Shown here: in pieces, positions 8,610-17,910 of the stretch
Numbering within the stretch: position 1 is the stretch's first letter
How the letters are laid out: every line of letters begins with the position of its first letter
DNA from: Salinibacter altiplanensis
GTDB taxonomy: Bacteria; Bacteroidota; Rhodothermia; Rhodothermales; Salinibacteraceae
Direction of reading: 5' to 3'
Assembly: GCF_002894645.1 (NCBI RefSeq)
Contig: NZ_NCQY01000004.1
Location: forward strand, 1-64,000
Length of the DNA: 64,000 bases
Translations under genes and position numbers: made by a program
The notes under the pieces: generated by a model
Seen by the model: only the letters and a program-made list of their open reading frames with translations
What the model was told of the DNA's origin: nothing
The model's database searches: none

Positions 8610-9212
8610 CTACTTCGAGTAGAGCTCGACAATGAGCTGTTCATCGATGTTTTCGGGGATCTCCTCCCGGTTGGGGTAGTCGATGAACTTGCCCTTCATT
8701 TCTTGGCGGTCCATCTCCAGCCAGGAAAAGGTCCGCTGCCGGTGCTCCACGTTTGTCTGGATGACCTCAAGGTCTTGGCTGCTCGGCTTCACAGACACGA
8801 CATCGTCCGGAGACATCTCGTAGGACGGGATGTCTACCACTTCGTCGTTCACCATGATGTGACGATGGGCCACAAACTGGCGGGCTTGGCGGCGCGTCCG
8901 AGCAATTCCCATTCGGAAAACCGTATTGTCGAGCCGGGCCTCCAGAAGGATCAGGAGCTTCTCGCCCGTCACGCCCTGTATGCCAGACGCCTTGTCAAAC
9001 AGGTTTTTGAACTGTCGCTCAAGGAGCCCGTAGGTGTACTTTGTTTTCTGCTTCTCCTTCAACTGCACGGCATACTCACTCTCTCGCCGCCGGCGCGACT
9101 GGCCGTGCTGCCCAGGGGGATACGGCTTTCGCTCCAGGGCTTTCGAGGGCCCAAAGATGGGCTCTTTGAAGCGACGGGCGATTTTTTGCTTCGGACCTCT
9201 GTAACGAGCCAT
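8610..9212 (-). CDS. rpsD: 30S ribosomal protein S4
   Basis: A 200-aa uS4, primary 16S rRNA binder. It starts MARYRGPK and carries the S4 RNA-binding domain (EARLDNTVFRMGIARTRRQARQ, then the RHIMVND strand). The N-terminal region has no CxxC pairs, so it is the zinc-free form. There is no Shine-Dalgarno sequence before the ATG. The 109-bp spacer upstream carries a short tandem repeat (see 9220-9240). In many bacteria S4 represses its own operon; I cannot show that here. Confidence 0.96.
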   Translation of the reverse strand: MARYRGPKQKIARRFKEPIFGPSKALERKPYPPGQHGQSRRRRESEYAVQLKEKQKTKYTYGLLERQFKNLFDKASGIQGVTGEKLLILLEARLDNTVFRMGIARTRRQARQFVAHRHIMVNDEVVDIPSYEMSPDDVVSVKPSSQDLEVIQTNVEHRQRTFSWLEMDRQEMKGKFIDYPNREEIPENIDEQLIVELYSK

Positions 9213-9219
9213 GATATTC

Positions 9220-9240
9220 GGTGTCGGGTGTCAGGTGTCA
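9220..9240. repeat. Three tandem 7-bp copies in the rpsK-rpsD spacer
   Basis: Three adjacent 7-mers (GGTGTCG, GGTGTCA, GGTGTCA) lie immediately upstream of the rpsD start in the transcribed leader. On the mRNA this is a repeated GACACC motif 8-28 nt before the start codon. It could be a polymerase-slippage product or part of an RNA regulatory site. Confidence 0.6.
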
Positions 9241-9321
9241 AGTGCAAACAGGCGACGAGTGTGCACCGGGCAGAAGGCCGCATCGACCCCGCTGGCCTTG
9301 CCACTCATCACTTCGGGTCGG

Positions 9322-9726
9322 TCAGACACGGCGGCGCTTCGGAGGGCGGCAGCCGTTGTGGGGAAGGGGTGTCACATCGCGGATGCTCGCGACCTCCAGT
9401 CCGGATTCAGACATGGCTCGGATTGCCCCCTCCCGCCCCGATCCAGGTCCTTTCACGTACACGTCCACGCGGCGTAGGCCAAGCTCATAGGCCTCGTTCG
9501 CGGCGGATTCACCGGCCTTCTGCGCGGCATAGGGCGTGTTCTTGCGGCTTCCCTTGAAGCCCATCTTGCCGGCGCTTGCCCACGAGATGGTGTTGCCGTA
9601 TTGATCCGTCAGTGTCACGATGACGTTGTTGAACGTGGCCTTCACGTAGGCTCGTCCGTTGGATTCAACAACAACATTTTTCTTTCGGGGCGTGCGTTTG
9701 CCCCCTCGATCGTCTCCGTCAGCCAT
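9322..9726 (-). CDS. rpsK: 30S ribosomal protein S11
   Basis: A 134-aa uS11 of the small-subunit platform. The motifs [40 protein letters not shown] and the C-terminal [18 protein letters not shown] are diagnostic. The N-terminus is slightly extended with charged residues ([14 protein letters not shown]). The start ATG 9726 has an A/T-rich upstream stretch with no SD. It sits between rpsM and rpsD in the usual order. Confidence 0.97.
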   Translation of the reverse strand: MADGDDRGGKRTPRKKNVVVESNGRAYVKATFNNVIVTLTDQYGNTISWASAGKMGFKGSRKNTPYAAQKAGESAANEAYELGLRRVDVYVKGPGSGREGAIRAMSESGLEVASIRDVTPLPHNGCRPPKRRRV

Positions 9727-9810
9727 AAAACTGTTCAGTGTTTGTGGGTAAAGCCCGGCGTGCTGTGTCCACTCATGCCGGGGCGGAAATGCAAAGGTCC
9801 AATGCCCGAC

Positions 9811-10194
9811 CTACTTCTTCTGGGTCGACTGACTACGGCCCGCTACGGTCTTGCGCTTGCCCTTCCGGGTCCGAGCATTTGTCCGCGTGCGCTGGCCGTT
9901 CACCGGGAGTCCCTCGCGGTGCCGCTTGCCACGATAACAGCCGATGTCTTTGAGGCGCTTGATGTTCATCTGCACCTCGGTGCGAAGCTGGCCCTCCACC
10001 GTGTAGTCTTCCTCGAGAATGCGCCGGACGCGCTTGGTCTCGCTCTCCGTCCACTCGCGGGGACACTTGTCGTGGTTGACCTCAGCCTTTCCCAGAATCT
10101 CACTGGCCCGCGACTGGCCCACCCCGTAGATCTCGGTGAGCGCAATCTCTCCGCGCTTGTCATCTGGCACGTCGACTCCTTCAATTCTCGGCAT
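9811..10194 (-). CDS. rpsM: 30S ribosomal protein S13
   Basis: A 127-aa uS13 of the 30S head, contacting 5S/L5 and P-site tRNA. It begins [14 protein letters not shown], has the helix-two-turn-helix [13 protein letters not shown] and the [19 protein letters not shown] motif, and ends in a basic tail. The gene directly upstream in the transcript is infA. The usual rpmJ (L36) gene is not between them. Confidence 0.97.
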   Translation of the reverse strand: MPRIEGVDVPDDKRGEIALTEIYGVGQSRASEILGKAEVNHDKCPREWTESETKRVRRILEEDYTVEGQLRTEVQMNIKRLKDIGCYRGKRHREGLPVNGQRTRTNARTRKGKRKTVAGRSQSTQKK

Positions 10195-10284
10195 GGCTTG
10201 TCAGTTGAGTTCGTTCTAGAATCCAAGTAGGCACTGCACACGTCTCTTCCCCCACCCAGCCTCTTTTCCGTGGTCGGCAAGGGG

Positions 10285-10506
10285 CTAGTTCTTGTAGCGG
10301 TATACGATACGCCCTTTCGAGAGATCGTACGGAGACATCTCGACCTTGACTCGATCCCCCGGCAAAATCTTGATATAGTTCATTCGCATCTTTCCAGAGA
10401 GAAGCCCAAGGATCTCATGACCGTTCTCCAGCCGAACGCGAAACTGCGCGTTGGGGAGGGCCTCAAGGACTTCTCCGTCTTTCTCGATGGCTTCTTCTTT
10501 TGCCAT
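10285..10506 (-). CDS. infA: Translation initiation factor IF-1
   Basis: A 73-aa OB-fold protein that blocks the A site during initiation. It starts [13 protein letters not shown] and contains [23 protein letters not shown] and [13 protein letters not shown], all typical. Its ATG overlaps the map stop by one base (TAATG), so translation is probably coupled to map. Confidence 0.97.
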   Translation of the reverse strand: MAKEEAIEKDGEVLEALPNAQFRVRLENGHEILGLLSGKMRMNYIKILPGDRVKVEMSPYDLSKGRIVYRYKN

Positions 10507-11333
10507 TAGCGAGTGGTGGTTTCTGTAAAAGCGTCGGTCTCGTAGGGAGGATCGATTACGTCTTCGATGTATCCGTAGTCGGAAAGCACCTCTGGCTCCC
10601 CCCCCTCCTGCACCACGATCATGTGCTCGTAGTGGGCCGAGGGAAGGCCGTCGGCAGCCCGTACGGTCCATCCATCGTCGTCGGTGATCACCTGAGCCCG
10701 CCCCCGGTTGATCATCGGTTCAATACACAGAGAAAGGCCCGGTTTCAGCGAGCGCCCTCGTCCCGCCTCTCCAAAGTTCGGCACCTGCGGGTCCTCGTGT
10801 AGGTCTTGTCCGACGCCGTGCCCGACAAGGTCGCGCACCACACTGAACCCTTGAGACTCGCAGTGAGACTGCACAGCGTGGCTGATGTCCCCCACCCGCT
10901 GGTCGTCTGTCGCCTGCTCAATGCCCTCCAAGAGGGCCCGATATGTCGCGCGACAGAGCGCCGCGTCTTCATCGGCAATGTCGCCGATGGCGAATGTATA
11001 TGCCCAGTCGCCGAAGTAGCCGTTCAGCTTCGCGCCGCAGTCGATGGACAGCAGGTCTCCCTCTTCAAGTGCGTAGTCGTCCGGGATGCCGTGGACGACC
11101 GCGTCGTTCACGGACGTACACAGCGTGTTGGGAAAAACATTGCTGCCGACTTGATACCCCTTGAATGCGGGCGTCCCTCCACGTGTTCGGATGTACTCCT
11201 CCGCGACGGCATCGAGCTCTTGTAGCGTTGTGCCCACCTCAATGTGGCGGGCCACCTCGGCGAGGGTCTGCCCGACGAGGTCTGCGCTCTCACGCAGGCA
11301 CTCAATTTCACGTTCGCTTTTTAGGTGCACCAT
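10506..11333 (-). CDS. map: Methionine aminopeptidase, type I
   Basis: A 275-aa cytosolic metalloprotease that removes the initiator Met. Metal ligands are visible in [16 protein letters not shown] (two Asp), [14 protein letters not shown] (His), EPMINRG (Glu) and YEHMIVV (Glu). I chose ATG 11333; the open frame extends upstream by 15 codons without conservation. It is placed between secY and infA as in Bacteroidota, and its stop overlaps the infA start. Confidence 0.95.
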   Translation of the reverse strand: MVHLKSEREIECLRESADLVGQTLAEVARHIEVGTTLQELDAVAEEYIRTRGGTPAFKGYQVGSNVFPNTLCTSVNDAVVHGIPDDYALEEGDLLSIDCGAKLNGYFGDWAYTFAIGDIADEDAALCRATYRALLEGIEQATDDQRVGDISHAVQSHCESQGFSVVRDLVGHGVGQDLHEDPQVPNFGEAGRGRSLKPGLSLCIEPMINRGRAQVITDDDGWTVRAADGLPSAHYEHMIVVQEGGEPEVLSDYGYIEDVIDPPYETDAFTETTTR

Positions 11334-11406
11334 AGAGGCTCCGGAGATTCGATTCCAGAGGCGGGAGAACCACCGCATGAAAGGAGTCAGTCAGTCGAAA
11401 AGGGAC

Positions 11407-12738
11407 TTACAGCCCCCCGCCTTGTCGGGGGCTGCGCATCTTGCCACTCTTCATAAACCCGTCGTAGTGGCGCATGAGCAGGTGGCTCTCAATCTGTTGC
11501 AGTGTGTCGAGCGTTACCTGCACCAGGATAAGCAGGCTGGTCCCGCCGTAGAACATGGCGAACCCTTGCGACACCCCCGCCTGCATGGCGAAGGCTGGGA
11601 GGATGGCCACGAGGCCGAGGAAAATAGATCCCGGCAACGTAATTCGTGTCAGGACGGTGTCGATAAACTCACTCGTTTGCTTGCCGGGCCGAATGCCCGG
11701 AATAAACCCGCCCTGCCGCTTCATCGTGTCCGCCATCTCCTGCGGATTCACCGTGATCGCGGTGTAGAAGTATGTAAAGAACACGACCACCACGAAGAAC
11801 AACACCGAGTAGCTCATGCTACTGATGTCTGAAAACCAGGCCCCTACCTGCTGCATCGTCGCATTGTTTGGAAAGAACGACGCAATCGTCGACGGGATGA
11901 ACATGATCGACTGTGCGAAGATAATCGGCATCACGCCCGCCGCGTTAACCCGAAGGGGCAGGTACTGAGTCGTCCCGCCCTGCACTTTCTTCCCCACCAC
12001 GCGCTTGGCGTACTGGACCGGAATTCGGCGCATGCCCTGAGATACCAGGACCACTGCCCCTGTCACCAGTACCCAGACGCCGATCTCAAGGAGCAGAATA
12101 AAGAAGTTGTCGCCAATCAGGCCGATCTCATTGAACAGTGCCTGAGGCAGGAATGCGATGATCCCGATCATGATGATCAGCGAGATGCCATTCCCGATTC
12201 CGTCCTCGCTGATGCGTTCCCCCAGCCACATCACGAACGCTGTGCCACTGGTGAGCACCACGACCGTCGTCATCGTGAAGAGGGTCGAGTTGATCACGAC
12301 CGCCCGCCCGGTGGCGCCCGCCAAGAGATTGATAGAATACCCAATCGACTGTAGGGCTGTGATTCCAATCGTCCCGTACCGGGTGAGCTGCGTGATGCGC
12401 CGGCGTCCCTCCTCGCCTTCGCGTTGCAGCTTCTGAAAGTACGGAACGACGGCCCCCATCAGTTGAATAATGATGGAGGCCGTGATGTAGGGCATGATGC
12501 CCAGTGCAAAAATTCCAGCCTGCTTGAAGGCCCCTCCGACAAACATATCAAGAAACCCGAAGAGCCCGCCGCCCCCTTCTTGGGCCCGCACCTGTGAGAG
12601 GGCCGCCGCATCCACTCCTGGGAGGGTCACGTGGGTCCCCAGCCGGTAGATGAGGAGGATGCCAAGTGTATACAGGATGCGCTCACGGAGCTCCTGCACA
12701 CTCCAAATGTTGCGGATGCTTTCGGCAAAGCCAGCCAT
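11407..12738 (-). CDS. secY: Protein translocase subunit SecY
   Basis: A 443-aa integral membrane channel of the Sec translocon with about ten hydrophobic segments. The N-terminal IWSVQELRERILYTL, the plug and TM2 region and the cytoplasmic loop with IRPGKQTSEFIDTVLTRI are typical. It partners SecE, SecG, SecA and the ribosome. It follows rplO by 56 bp in the transcript, the usual position. Confidence 0.97.
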   Translation of the reverse strand: MAGFAESIRNIWSVQELRERILYTLGILLIYRLGTHVTLPGVDAAALSQVRAQEGGGGLFGFLDMFVGGAFKQAGIFALGIMPYITASIIIQLMGAVVPYFQKLQREGEEGRRRITQLTRYGTIGITALQSIGYSINLLAGATGRAVVINSTLFTMTTVVVLTSGTAFVMWLGERISEDGIGNGISLIIMIGIIAFLPQALFNEIGLIGDNFFILLLEIGVWVLVTGAVVLVSQGMRRIPVQYAKRVVGKKVQGGTTQYLPLRVNAAGVMPIIFAQSIMFIPSTIASFFPNNATMQQVGAWFSDISSMSYSVLFFVVVVFFTYFYTAITVNPQEMADTMKRQGGFIPGIRPGKQTSEFIDTVLTRITLPGSIFLGLVAILPAFAMQAGVSQGFAMFYGGTSLLILVQVTLDTLQQIESHLLMRHYDGFMKSGKMRSPRQGGGL

Positions 12739-12794
12739 GAGTCAGCCTCGTTGATGCGTAAGCCACGGGGAAGAACGTCCCGGCGCCGACCAGC

Positions 12795-13265
12795 CTACAG
12801 GTCGACGACCGTCACGGAACCGCCTGCCTGCTTGATCTTCCGTCGGGCCGATTCACTAAAGGCGTGTGCCCGAACCTCAAGCGCCTCGAACAGGTCGCCG
12901 TCGCCCAGGATCTTCACCCGATTGGCACTCCGCACAACCCCGAGGTTCGCGAGAAGCTCCGGCGTAACCGGCTCATCCTCATCGAGCACCTCCTCGTCCA
13001 ACAGCCGCTGCAGGCGCTTCACGTTTGCAATGGCGTAGTCGGTGCGAAACGGCGCATTGTTGAACCCATGCTTCGGCACTCGCTGAAAGAGCGGGGTCTG
13101 CCCCCCCTCAAACCAAATCGGCCGCGTTCCAGCGCCTGACCGGCTGCTTTGTCCCTTCGTTCCTCGGGTCGAACTGTGCCCGCCTCGCCCAGAACCTTCG
13201 CCTCGGCCAAGGCGCTGCCCCGACTGAGTTGCCCCTTCCGCCGGCTTCAGATTACTCAAATCCAT
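12795..13265 (-). CDS. rplO: 50S ribosomal protein L15
   Basis: A 156-aa uL15. The Gly-rich N-terminal segment (GQRLGRGEGSGRGGHSSTRG), FEGGQTPLFQRVPKHGF and the C-terminal KIKQAGGSVTVV are diagnostic. The start is ATG 13265, with the first conserved residues MDLSNLKPAEGA. The spacer to rpsE upstream is 213 bp, unusually long for this operon and about the size of a missing rpmD. Confidence 0.96.
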   Translation of the reverse strand: MDLSNLKPAEGATQSGQRLGRGEGSGRGGHSSTRGTKGQSSRSGAGTRPIWFEGGQTPLFQRVPKHGFNNAPFRTDYAIANVKRLQRLLDEEVLDEDEPVTPELLANLGVVRSANRVKILGDGDLFEALEVRAHAFSESARRKIKQAGGSVTVVDL

Positions 13266-13478
13266 GTCGTGTCTTCCGTCCTTGTGTGATCTCAAGCGAT
13301 GTGTGCGCGTCTATTCTCCGTCTCCGCAGCCAGGGAGGCGATCATTTCCGTGACTGACCGCACTGTGGAGGCAACAGAGCTGTAGCATAGGGACCCAACC
13401 CATATTCGTCTTTGGAGAAGCCGGGCAGGGCATTGTCAAACGTGTTTTCTTCCGCCTTCCCCGCGGGACCTGTCCACA
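13266..13478 (-). pseudogene. Position of rpmD (L30); no intact gene, possible remnant
   Basis: Between rpsE and rplO bacteria normally encode L30 (about 60 aa). Here 213 bp hold no open frame I can recognise as L30. One minus-strand frame gives TVRSVTEMIASLAAETE (near 13319-13369), which aligns loosely with the C-terminal VRGM...HLV.VEE stretch of L30. That frame has a stop upstream, and the rest would need frame changes. It could be a decayed rpmD, a sequence error, or plain spacer. Confidence 0.25.
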
Positions 13479-14006
13479 CTACCCGTTGAACACCTTCTCG
13501 AGGGGAATGTCGCGGCGTCGTGCCACCTCCAAGGCGTCCTCGGTTTCCGCGAGGGCATTGATCGTGGCCTTTACCTGGTTGTGTGGATTGGAAGTGCCAA
13601 GCGACTTCGTGAGCACATTTCGGTACCCGGCGCATTCAAGCACGGCACGGACGCCTCCGCCCGCGATCACCCCCGTTCCCGGGGCGGCTGGCTTCAGGAG
13701 AACCTTGCCGGCGTCCTGCTTGCCCACCACCTTGTGGGGAATCGTGCCGTCGCGCATGGGAACGCGAAGGACATTCTTCTTTGCGTCGTCGGCCCCCTTG
13801 GAGATGGCACTCGACACTTCGTTGGCCTTGCCCAGGCCCGTGCCCACGAGGCCGTCCTCGTTTCCGACGACCACGACCGTGTTGAAGGAAAACCGACGAC
13901 CGCCCTTCACGACCTTCGAGACCCGGTTGACCGACACGAGCCGGTCGACCCAGTTCTCCTGCCGCTTCTCGGCGTTGACGCGCTTCTGTTCTTTTCGATC
14001 GGCCAT
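13479..14006 (-). CDS. rpsE: 30S ribosomal protein S5
   Basis: A 175-aa uS5, involved in decoding fidelity. It shows the dsRBD-like N-terminal domain ([35 protein letters not shown]) and the C-terminal [22 protein letters not shown] and [13 protein letters not shown] motifs. The start is ATG 14006; an upstream extension of eight codons is unconserved. Confidence 0.97.
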   Translation of the reverse strand: MADRKEQKRVNAEKRQENWVDRLVSVNRVSKVVKGGRRFSFNTVVVVGNEDGLVGTGLGKANEVSSAISKGADDAKKNVLRVPMRDGTIPHKVVGKQDAGKVLLKPAAPGTGVIAGGGVRAVLECAGYRNVLTKSLGTSNPHNQVKATINALAETEDALEVARRRDIPLEKVFNG

Positions 14007-14056
14007 GTCTGTGCGTGGTGCTGCGTGCAAGGATAGTTGCTACGATCGTCGAGGGT

Positions 14057-14416
14057 TCAGAGCTGGAGGCCGCCGTCGCGGGCTCCTTCTGCCAGGGCCC
14101 GAACGCGCCCCTGAAACTTGTACCCGCCTCGATCAAAGACCACTTTGTCGACGCCTTCCTCCTGGGCCCGCTCAGCGAGTAGCGCCCCCACCGCCCGGCT
14201 CTCTTCAGTAGGGGTGCCCCCCTCCACATCATCCGCCAGGCTCGACGCAGAGATGAGCGTGTGCCCCTCCATGTCGTCAACCAGCTGGGCATAGATGTAC
14301 TCGTTGGACCGGTACACCGACAGGCGCGGACGCACCGAGGTCCCAAACATGGACTCTCGGATGCTGTCGTGGATTCGCTGCCGGCGTTCAACCTTTTCCT
14401 TTTTACCCTTTGGCAT
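14057..14416 (-). CDS. rplR: 50S ribosomal protein L18
   Basis: A 119-aa uL18 that binds 5S rRNA. The motifs RPRLSVYRSNEYIYAQLVDD, the central segment and VVFDRGGYKFQGRVRALAEGARDGGL are diagnostic. The start is ATG 14416 (MPKGKKEKVERRQR). Order rplF, rplR, rpsE is standard. Confidence 0.96.
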   Translation of the reverse strand: MPKGKKEKVERRQRIHDSIRESMFGTSVRPRLSVYRSNEYIYAQLVDDMEGHTLISASSLADDVEGGTPTEESRAVGALLAERAQEEGVDKVVFDRGGYKFQGRVRALAEGARDGGLQL

Positions 14417-14491
14417 AACCGCTGTGTCGTCGTGGTCATTCAATCGAAGCACGCCGCTCCCGCAGTGCAGGACGCGGCCGAGGTAGGGGGA

Positions 14492-15046
14492 CTAGCGAGC
14501 CGCCGTCTTTCCAGCCTTGAGGGAGATGTGCTCGTCAACGTACCGGACCCCCTTTCCCTTGTACGGCTCAGGGGGGCGAAGGCTGCGAATTTTCGCCGCA
14601 ACCTGCCCCACCAACTCCTTGTCAATGCCCTCCACGATGATAATATCGTCTTGGCCCCGATCCGAATCGACAGATACCGAGATGTCGCCCGGCGGGAGGA
14701 AGTAAATCGGGTGCGAGTAGCCAAGGGCAATCTCGAGGGTTCCGTTCGACTTTTGGGCCCGGTAGCCAACCCCGATGATCTTCAGCTCCTTCTTGTATCC
14801 CTCGGTCACTCCTTCGACCATATTCACGAGGAGGGAACGGCTGAGGCCATGCAGCGAACGGTGTCGCTTTTGATCCGTCGGGCGCTGCACGACCATGTGG
14901 TCGTCGGCAATCTCAAGCGTCATCTCCGGGTCAATCTGCTCCACAAGGGTGCCTTTCGGTCCCTCTATGGTCACTACGTTGTGATCATCAACCGAGACGG
15001 TGACCGCGTCACCGAACGGGATCGGGTTGTCTCCTATTCGAGCCAT
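14492..15046 (-). CDS. rplF: 50S ribosomal protein L6
   Basis: A 184-aa uL6 near the factor-binding site. It begins MARIGDNPIPFGDAVTV and has the two duplicated domains, with IIGVGYRAQ and the C-terminal PPEPYKGKGVRYVDEHISLKAGK. Length is normal. There is no SD upstream. It follows rpsH by 67 bp in the transcript. Confidence 0.96.
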   Translation of the reverse strand: MARIGDNPIPFGDAVTVSVDDHNVVTIEGPKGTLVEQIDPEMTLEIADDHMVVQRPTDQKRHRSLHGLSRSLLVNMVEGVTEGYKKELKIIGVGYRAQKSNGTLEIALGYSHPIYFLPPGDISVSVDSDRGQDDIIIVEGIDKELVGQVAAKIRSLRPPEPYKGKGVRYVDEHISLKAGKTAAR

Positions 15047-15113
15047 GGATTCAGTCGTTCATCTGGTGCAACGGAGTTGGGGGGCACACATGCCCGCGAA
15101 CGGTAGGCCCTGG

Positions 15114-15515
15114 TTAAAAGACCTTGGCCAGCACTTCGCCGCCCACACCAAACCGGCGGGCTTCCTTATCACTCATCACGCCCCGGGAGGTGGACAGGAT
15201 GACAATGCCAAGGCCGTTTTTCACCTCTGGCAAGTTGTCCGAGTCCGTGTACTCGCGACGGCCGGGACGCGAAACACGCTCCAGCGTCCGGATGGCCGGC
15301 TGGTCGTACTCGTCGTACTTGAGGTATACCCGAAGCAGGCCCTGCTTCTCGTCCTCGATGTTGACGAAGTTTTTGATGTACCCCTTTTCGAGGAGAATCT
15401 GGGTCATGGCCCGCTTCAGCTTCGAGGCCGGGATGTCCACGTAATTCTGCTCCGCCTCCTGCGCATTGCGGAGTCGGGCCATGTAGTTCGAGACGGGGTC
15501 GGAGATACCACTCAT
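15114..15515 (-). CDS. rpsH: 30S ribosomal protein S8
   Basis: A 133-aa uS8, a primary 16S rRNA binder. The N-terminal MSGISDPVSNYMARLRNAQ, ASKLKRAMTQILLEKGYIKNF and the C-terminal GLGIVILSTSRGVMSDKEARR are diagnostic. The frame is open upstream across rpsN, but homologues start at ATG 15515. In enterobacteria S8 represses the spc operon; no such site can be verified here. Confidence 0.96.
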   Translation of the reverse strand: MSGISDPVSNYMARLRNAQEAEQNYVDIPASKLKRAMTQILLEKGYIKNFVNIEDEKQGLLRVYLKYDEYDQPAIRTLERVSRPGRREYTDSDNLPEVKNGLGIVILSTSRGVMSDKEARRFGVGGEVLAKVF

Positions 15516-15612
15516 TTCGGGCGTCGAATCGTCGGTTCGGAAGTGGACTCGGGGGCCAAGGGGAAAATGCCACCTTGTGCCGGTGTGATGCTCAGGGCCT
15601 TGGGGACGAGCG

Positions 15613-15882
15613 CTACCAGCTCGCCTTCCGTATGCCCGGAATCTTGCCTTCGAGGGCGAGCTCGCGGAAGCAAATCCGGCAGACGCCGAACTTGCGAAGG
15701 TACCCGCCGTCACGGCCGCACAACTTGCACCGGTTGTTCTGGCGAACGGGACTTGAGTCCCGTGGAAGCTTCTGCAACTCGACCCATTTTCCCTCCTCCT
15801 TAAGCCGCTGTCGTTTCTCTTTGTATTTCTCGTAGAGTCTCTCCCGCTTCTCTTCGCGGGCGATCCAGCTTTTCTTGGCCAT
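15613..15882 (-). CDS. rpsN: 30S ribosomal protein S14, long form with intact zinc knuckle
   Basis: An 89-aa uS14, the full-length form ([15 protein letters not shown] ... [15 protein letters not shown]). Unlike the usual zinc-free long form, it keeps four cysteines C52, C55, C68 and C71, spaced C-x2-C-x12-C-x2-C, exactly the pattern of the short zinc-binding type. The C-terminal IPGIRKASW is canonical. It sits between rplE and rpsH. Confidence 0.96.
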   Translation of the reverse strand: MAKKSWIAREEKRERLYEKYKEKRQRLKEEGKWVELQKLPRDSSPVRQNNRCKLCGRDGGYLRKFGVCRICFRELALEGKIPGIRKASW

Positions 15883-15961
15883 ATCGTCGGTGTGTTGAGT
15901 CTATCCTGTATAGATCTAAGCGCACACGGAGGGGGAAGGGTCGCCAAAACATCGGCCACCA

Positions 15962-16537
15962 TTATACTTCGGCCGGCTCCTCCTCCCCGCGCCGGACGAA
16001 CGGCATGCCCAGTCCCTTGAGGAGTGCGTAGGACTCCTCGTCGGTTTCTGCATCGGTCACAAACGTAATGTCCATGCCATCAATCCGGTCGACACTGTCC
16101 ACGTCGATCTCGGGGAAGATGATTTGCTCGTCGACCCCAAGCGTGTAGTTCCCGTGGCCGTCGAAGCTGCGATCGGGCACACCCCCAAAGTCTCGGATGT
16201 TGGGCAGGGCGAGCGTGACGAGCCGATCGAAGAACTCGTACATCCGGGCGTCCCGGAGCGTAACCTTTGCCCCAACGGGCATCCCCTCCCGCACGTCAAA
16301 GCTCGCAATGCTTCGCTTTGCTCGGCGGATGGTCGGGTGCTGCCCCGTAATCTTCCGCATCTCCTCCACGGCTCGGTCGAGGGCCTTCTGGTTTTCCGAG
16401 ACCTCTCCCACCCCCCGATTGATGCAGATTTTCTCAAGAGAAGGCACCTCCATCGGGTTCTCGTACCCAAACTGGTCCGTCAGTGAGGGCCGGACCTCGT
16501 CTTGGTATTGTGTTTTAAGTCGCGGAACGTCGGCCAT
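15962..16537 (-). CDS. rplE: 50S ribosomal protein L5
   Basis: A 191-aa uL5 that binds 5S rRNA and contacts the P-site tRNA. The motifs [42 protein letters not shown] and [13 protein letters not shown] are typical. The C-terminal end is slightly extended and acidic. Normal neighbours are rplX upstream and rpsN downstream. Confidence 0.96.
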   Translation of the reverse strand: MADVPRLKTQYQDEVRPSLTDQFGYENPMEVPSLEKICINRGVGEVSENQKALDRAVEEMRKITGQHPTIRRAKRSIASFDVREGMPVGAKVTLRDARMYEFFDRLVTLALPNIRDFGGVPDRSFDGHGNYTLGVDEQIIFPEIDVDSVDRIDGMDITFVTDAETDEESYALLKGLGMPFVRRGEEEPAEV

Positions 16538-16670
16538 AGCTCAAAGGGTCAAGGCTCAGAATTCACGCCGCGGCGCGTAAAACAACGTGGCAGCCGCAGA
16601 CGCTGGAAATTGATGATGTGCAGGTGGAGTTCCTAGTGCACGGACGCTTCATGCCGTGCCGTACCTCGGG

Positions 16671-17042
16671 CTAGTCGTCAAGCTCCTCCCCAGTCGTTTT
16701 GGCGTATCGCACCCAGCGGGATTGTCCGGTGTCCGGGTCTTCGACCTTCTTTCGCCCAACCCGGGTGGCGTCGCCGTTGCTGTCGATTGGGTTGACATTG
16801 GAAACGTGAATCGGCGCCTCCCGCTCGGTGCGTCCTCCTTCCCGGTTGGATCGGCTCGGCTTCTCGTGGAAGACGCGCACATTGACGCCCTCGACGATCA
16901 GCCGTTCCTCATCCGGAAATACCTTCAAGACCTTTCCCACGTATCCGGATTCCCGGTCCTCACCGGCAGACTTCGCGGACGTGACGGTCTTGTTCAGCAT
17001 GACCATGTCGCCCTGCTTTACGTGTAGTTTGTTTTGAGCCAT
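16671..17042 (-). CDS. rplX: 50S ribosomal protein L24
   Basis: A 123-aa uL24. The KOW motif is in the N-terminal part (KQGDMVMLNKTV ... GYVGKVLKVFPDEERLIVEGVNV), followed by APIHVSNVNPID. Relative to the usual ~105 aa, an insertion after KQGD and a C-terminal extension (VGRKKVEDPDTGQSRWVRYA) are visible. I chose ATG 17042, because the open frame upstream runs into rplN. Confidence 0.94.
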   Translation of the reverse strand: MAQNKLHVKQGDMVMLNKTVTSAKSAGEDRESGYVGKVLKVFPDEERLIVEGVNVRVFHEKPSRSNREGGRTEREAPIHVSNVNPIDSNGDATRVGRKKVEDPDTGQSRWVRYAKTTGEELDD

Positions 17043-17094
17043 GGGCTTCGCGGTAAATGTTGGTTCACAAGTGCAACCGGATGACCTGGCGGGG

Positions 17095-17463
17095 CTACAG
17101 CACCTCAGGCGCAAGGGACACGATGCGCATGAACTGCTTCTCACGGACCTCCCGTGCCACGGGCCCAAAAACGCGCGTCCCGACCGGCTCCTCCTCCTGG
17201 TTGATGAGCACGGCAGCATTTTCATCGAAGCGGATGTAGGTGCCATCGTCGCGCCGCGTCTCTTTCGCGGTGCGGACCACAACCGCCCGGCTCACATCCC
17301 CCTTGTTGATTTCCCCGCTCGGAATGGCCGACTTGACAGAGACCACAATCTGGTCCCCGATGCCGGCATAGCGGCGTCCGCTGCTGCCAAGCACACGAAT
17401 GCACTGGGCTTCCTTGGCCCCACTGTTGTCGGCCACGTTGAGTCGCGTTTCTTGTTGAATCAT
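17095..17463 (-). CDS. rplN: 50S ribosomal protein L14
   Basis: A 122-aa uL14 at the subunit interface. It begins [26 protein letters not shown] and contains [28 protein letters not shown] and [28 protein letters not shown], all canonical. The ATG has no SD in front. Confidence 0.97.
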   Translation of the reverse strand: MIQQETRLNVADNSGAKEAQCIRVLGSSGRRYAGIGDQIVVSVKSAIPSGEINKGDVSRAVVVRTAKETRRDDGTYIRFDENAAVLINQEEEPVGTRVFGPVAREVREKQFMRIVSLAPEVL

Positions 17464-17542
17464 GGGTGTCGTCCAGGTTCAGTGTTCGAAGGGAAAAGGC
17501 CGCGTGAGGGCCGGCCGCTACCGACCGGCGACAGGCACTACG

Positions 17543-17851
17543 CTACTTGGCCCGCTCGATAATCTCAACGAGTCGCCACCGCTTGTTTTTGCTAATGGGT
17601 CGCGTCTCCATGATCCGGACCGTATCCCCCTCGTTTGCCTCCTCTTCTTCGTCGTGGGTCATGAACGTAGAGGACCGTTCCAGGTACTTTCCGTACATCG
17701 GGTGCTTCATCTGGCGACGGACGGACACAGTAATGCTCTTGTCCATTTTGGCAGACTCGACGACCCCAATGCGCTCCTTTCGGTCATTGCGGTCGGCAGT
17801 CTGGGCCTGCTCGTCCGTGTGCGTGTCGGCATGCTCTTCGGTTTGCTCCAT
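17543..17851 (-). CDS. rpsQ: 30S ribosomal protein S17 with acidic N-terminal extension
   Basis: A 102-aa uS17. The core ([63 protein letters not shown]) is canonical. The first ~24 residues are an extension rich in Glu, Asp, Thr and His (METQ-like start [14 protein letters not shown]), consistent with a halophile proteome. The start at ATG 17851 is the only plausible upstream Met. Confidence 0.95.
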   Translation of the reverse strand: MEQTEEHADTHTDEQAQTADRNDRKERIGVVESAKMDKSITVSVRRQMKHPMYGKYLERSSTFMTHDEEEEANEGDTVRIMETRPISKNKRWRLVEIIERAK

Positions 17852-17910
17852 AATACCCTATCGGCAGTTTGCTCGTCTGAATGGGTGGATCGGCGGGCGC
17901 ATCAGGACGC

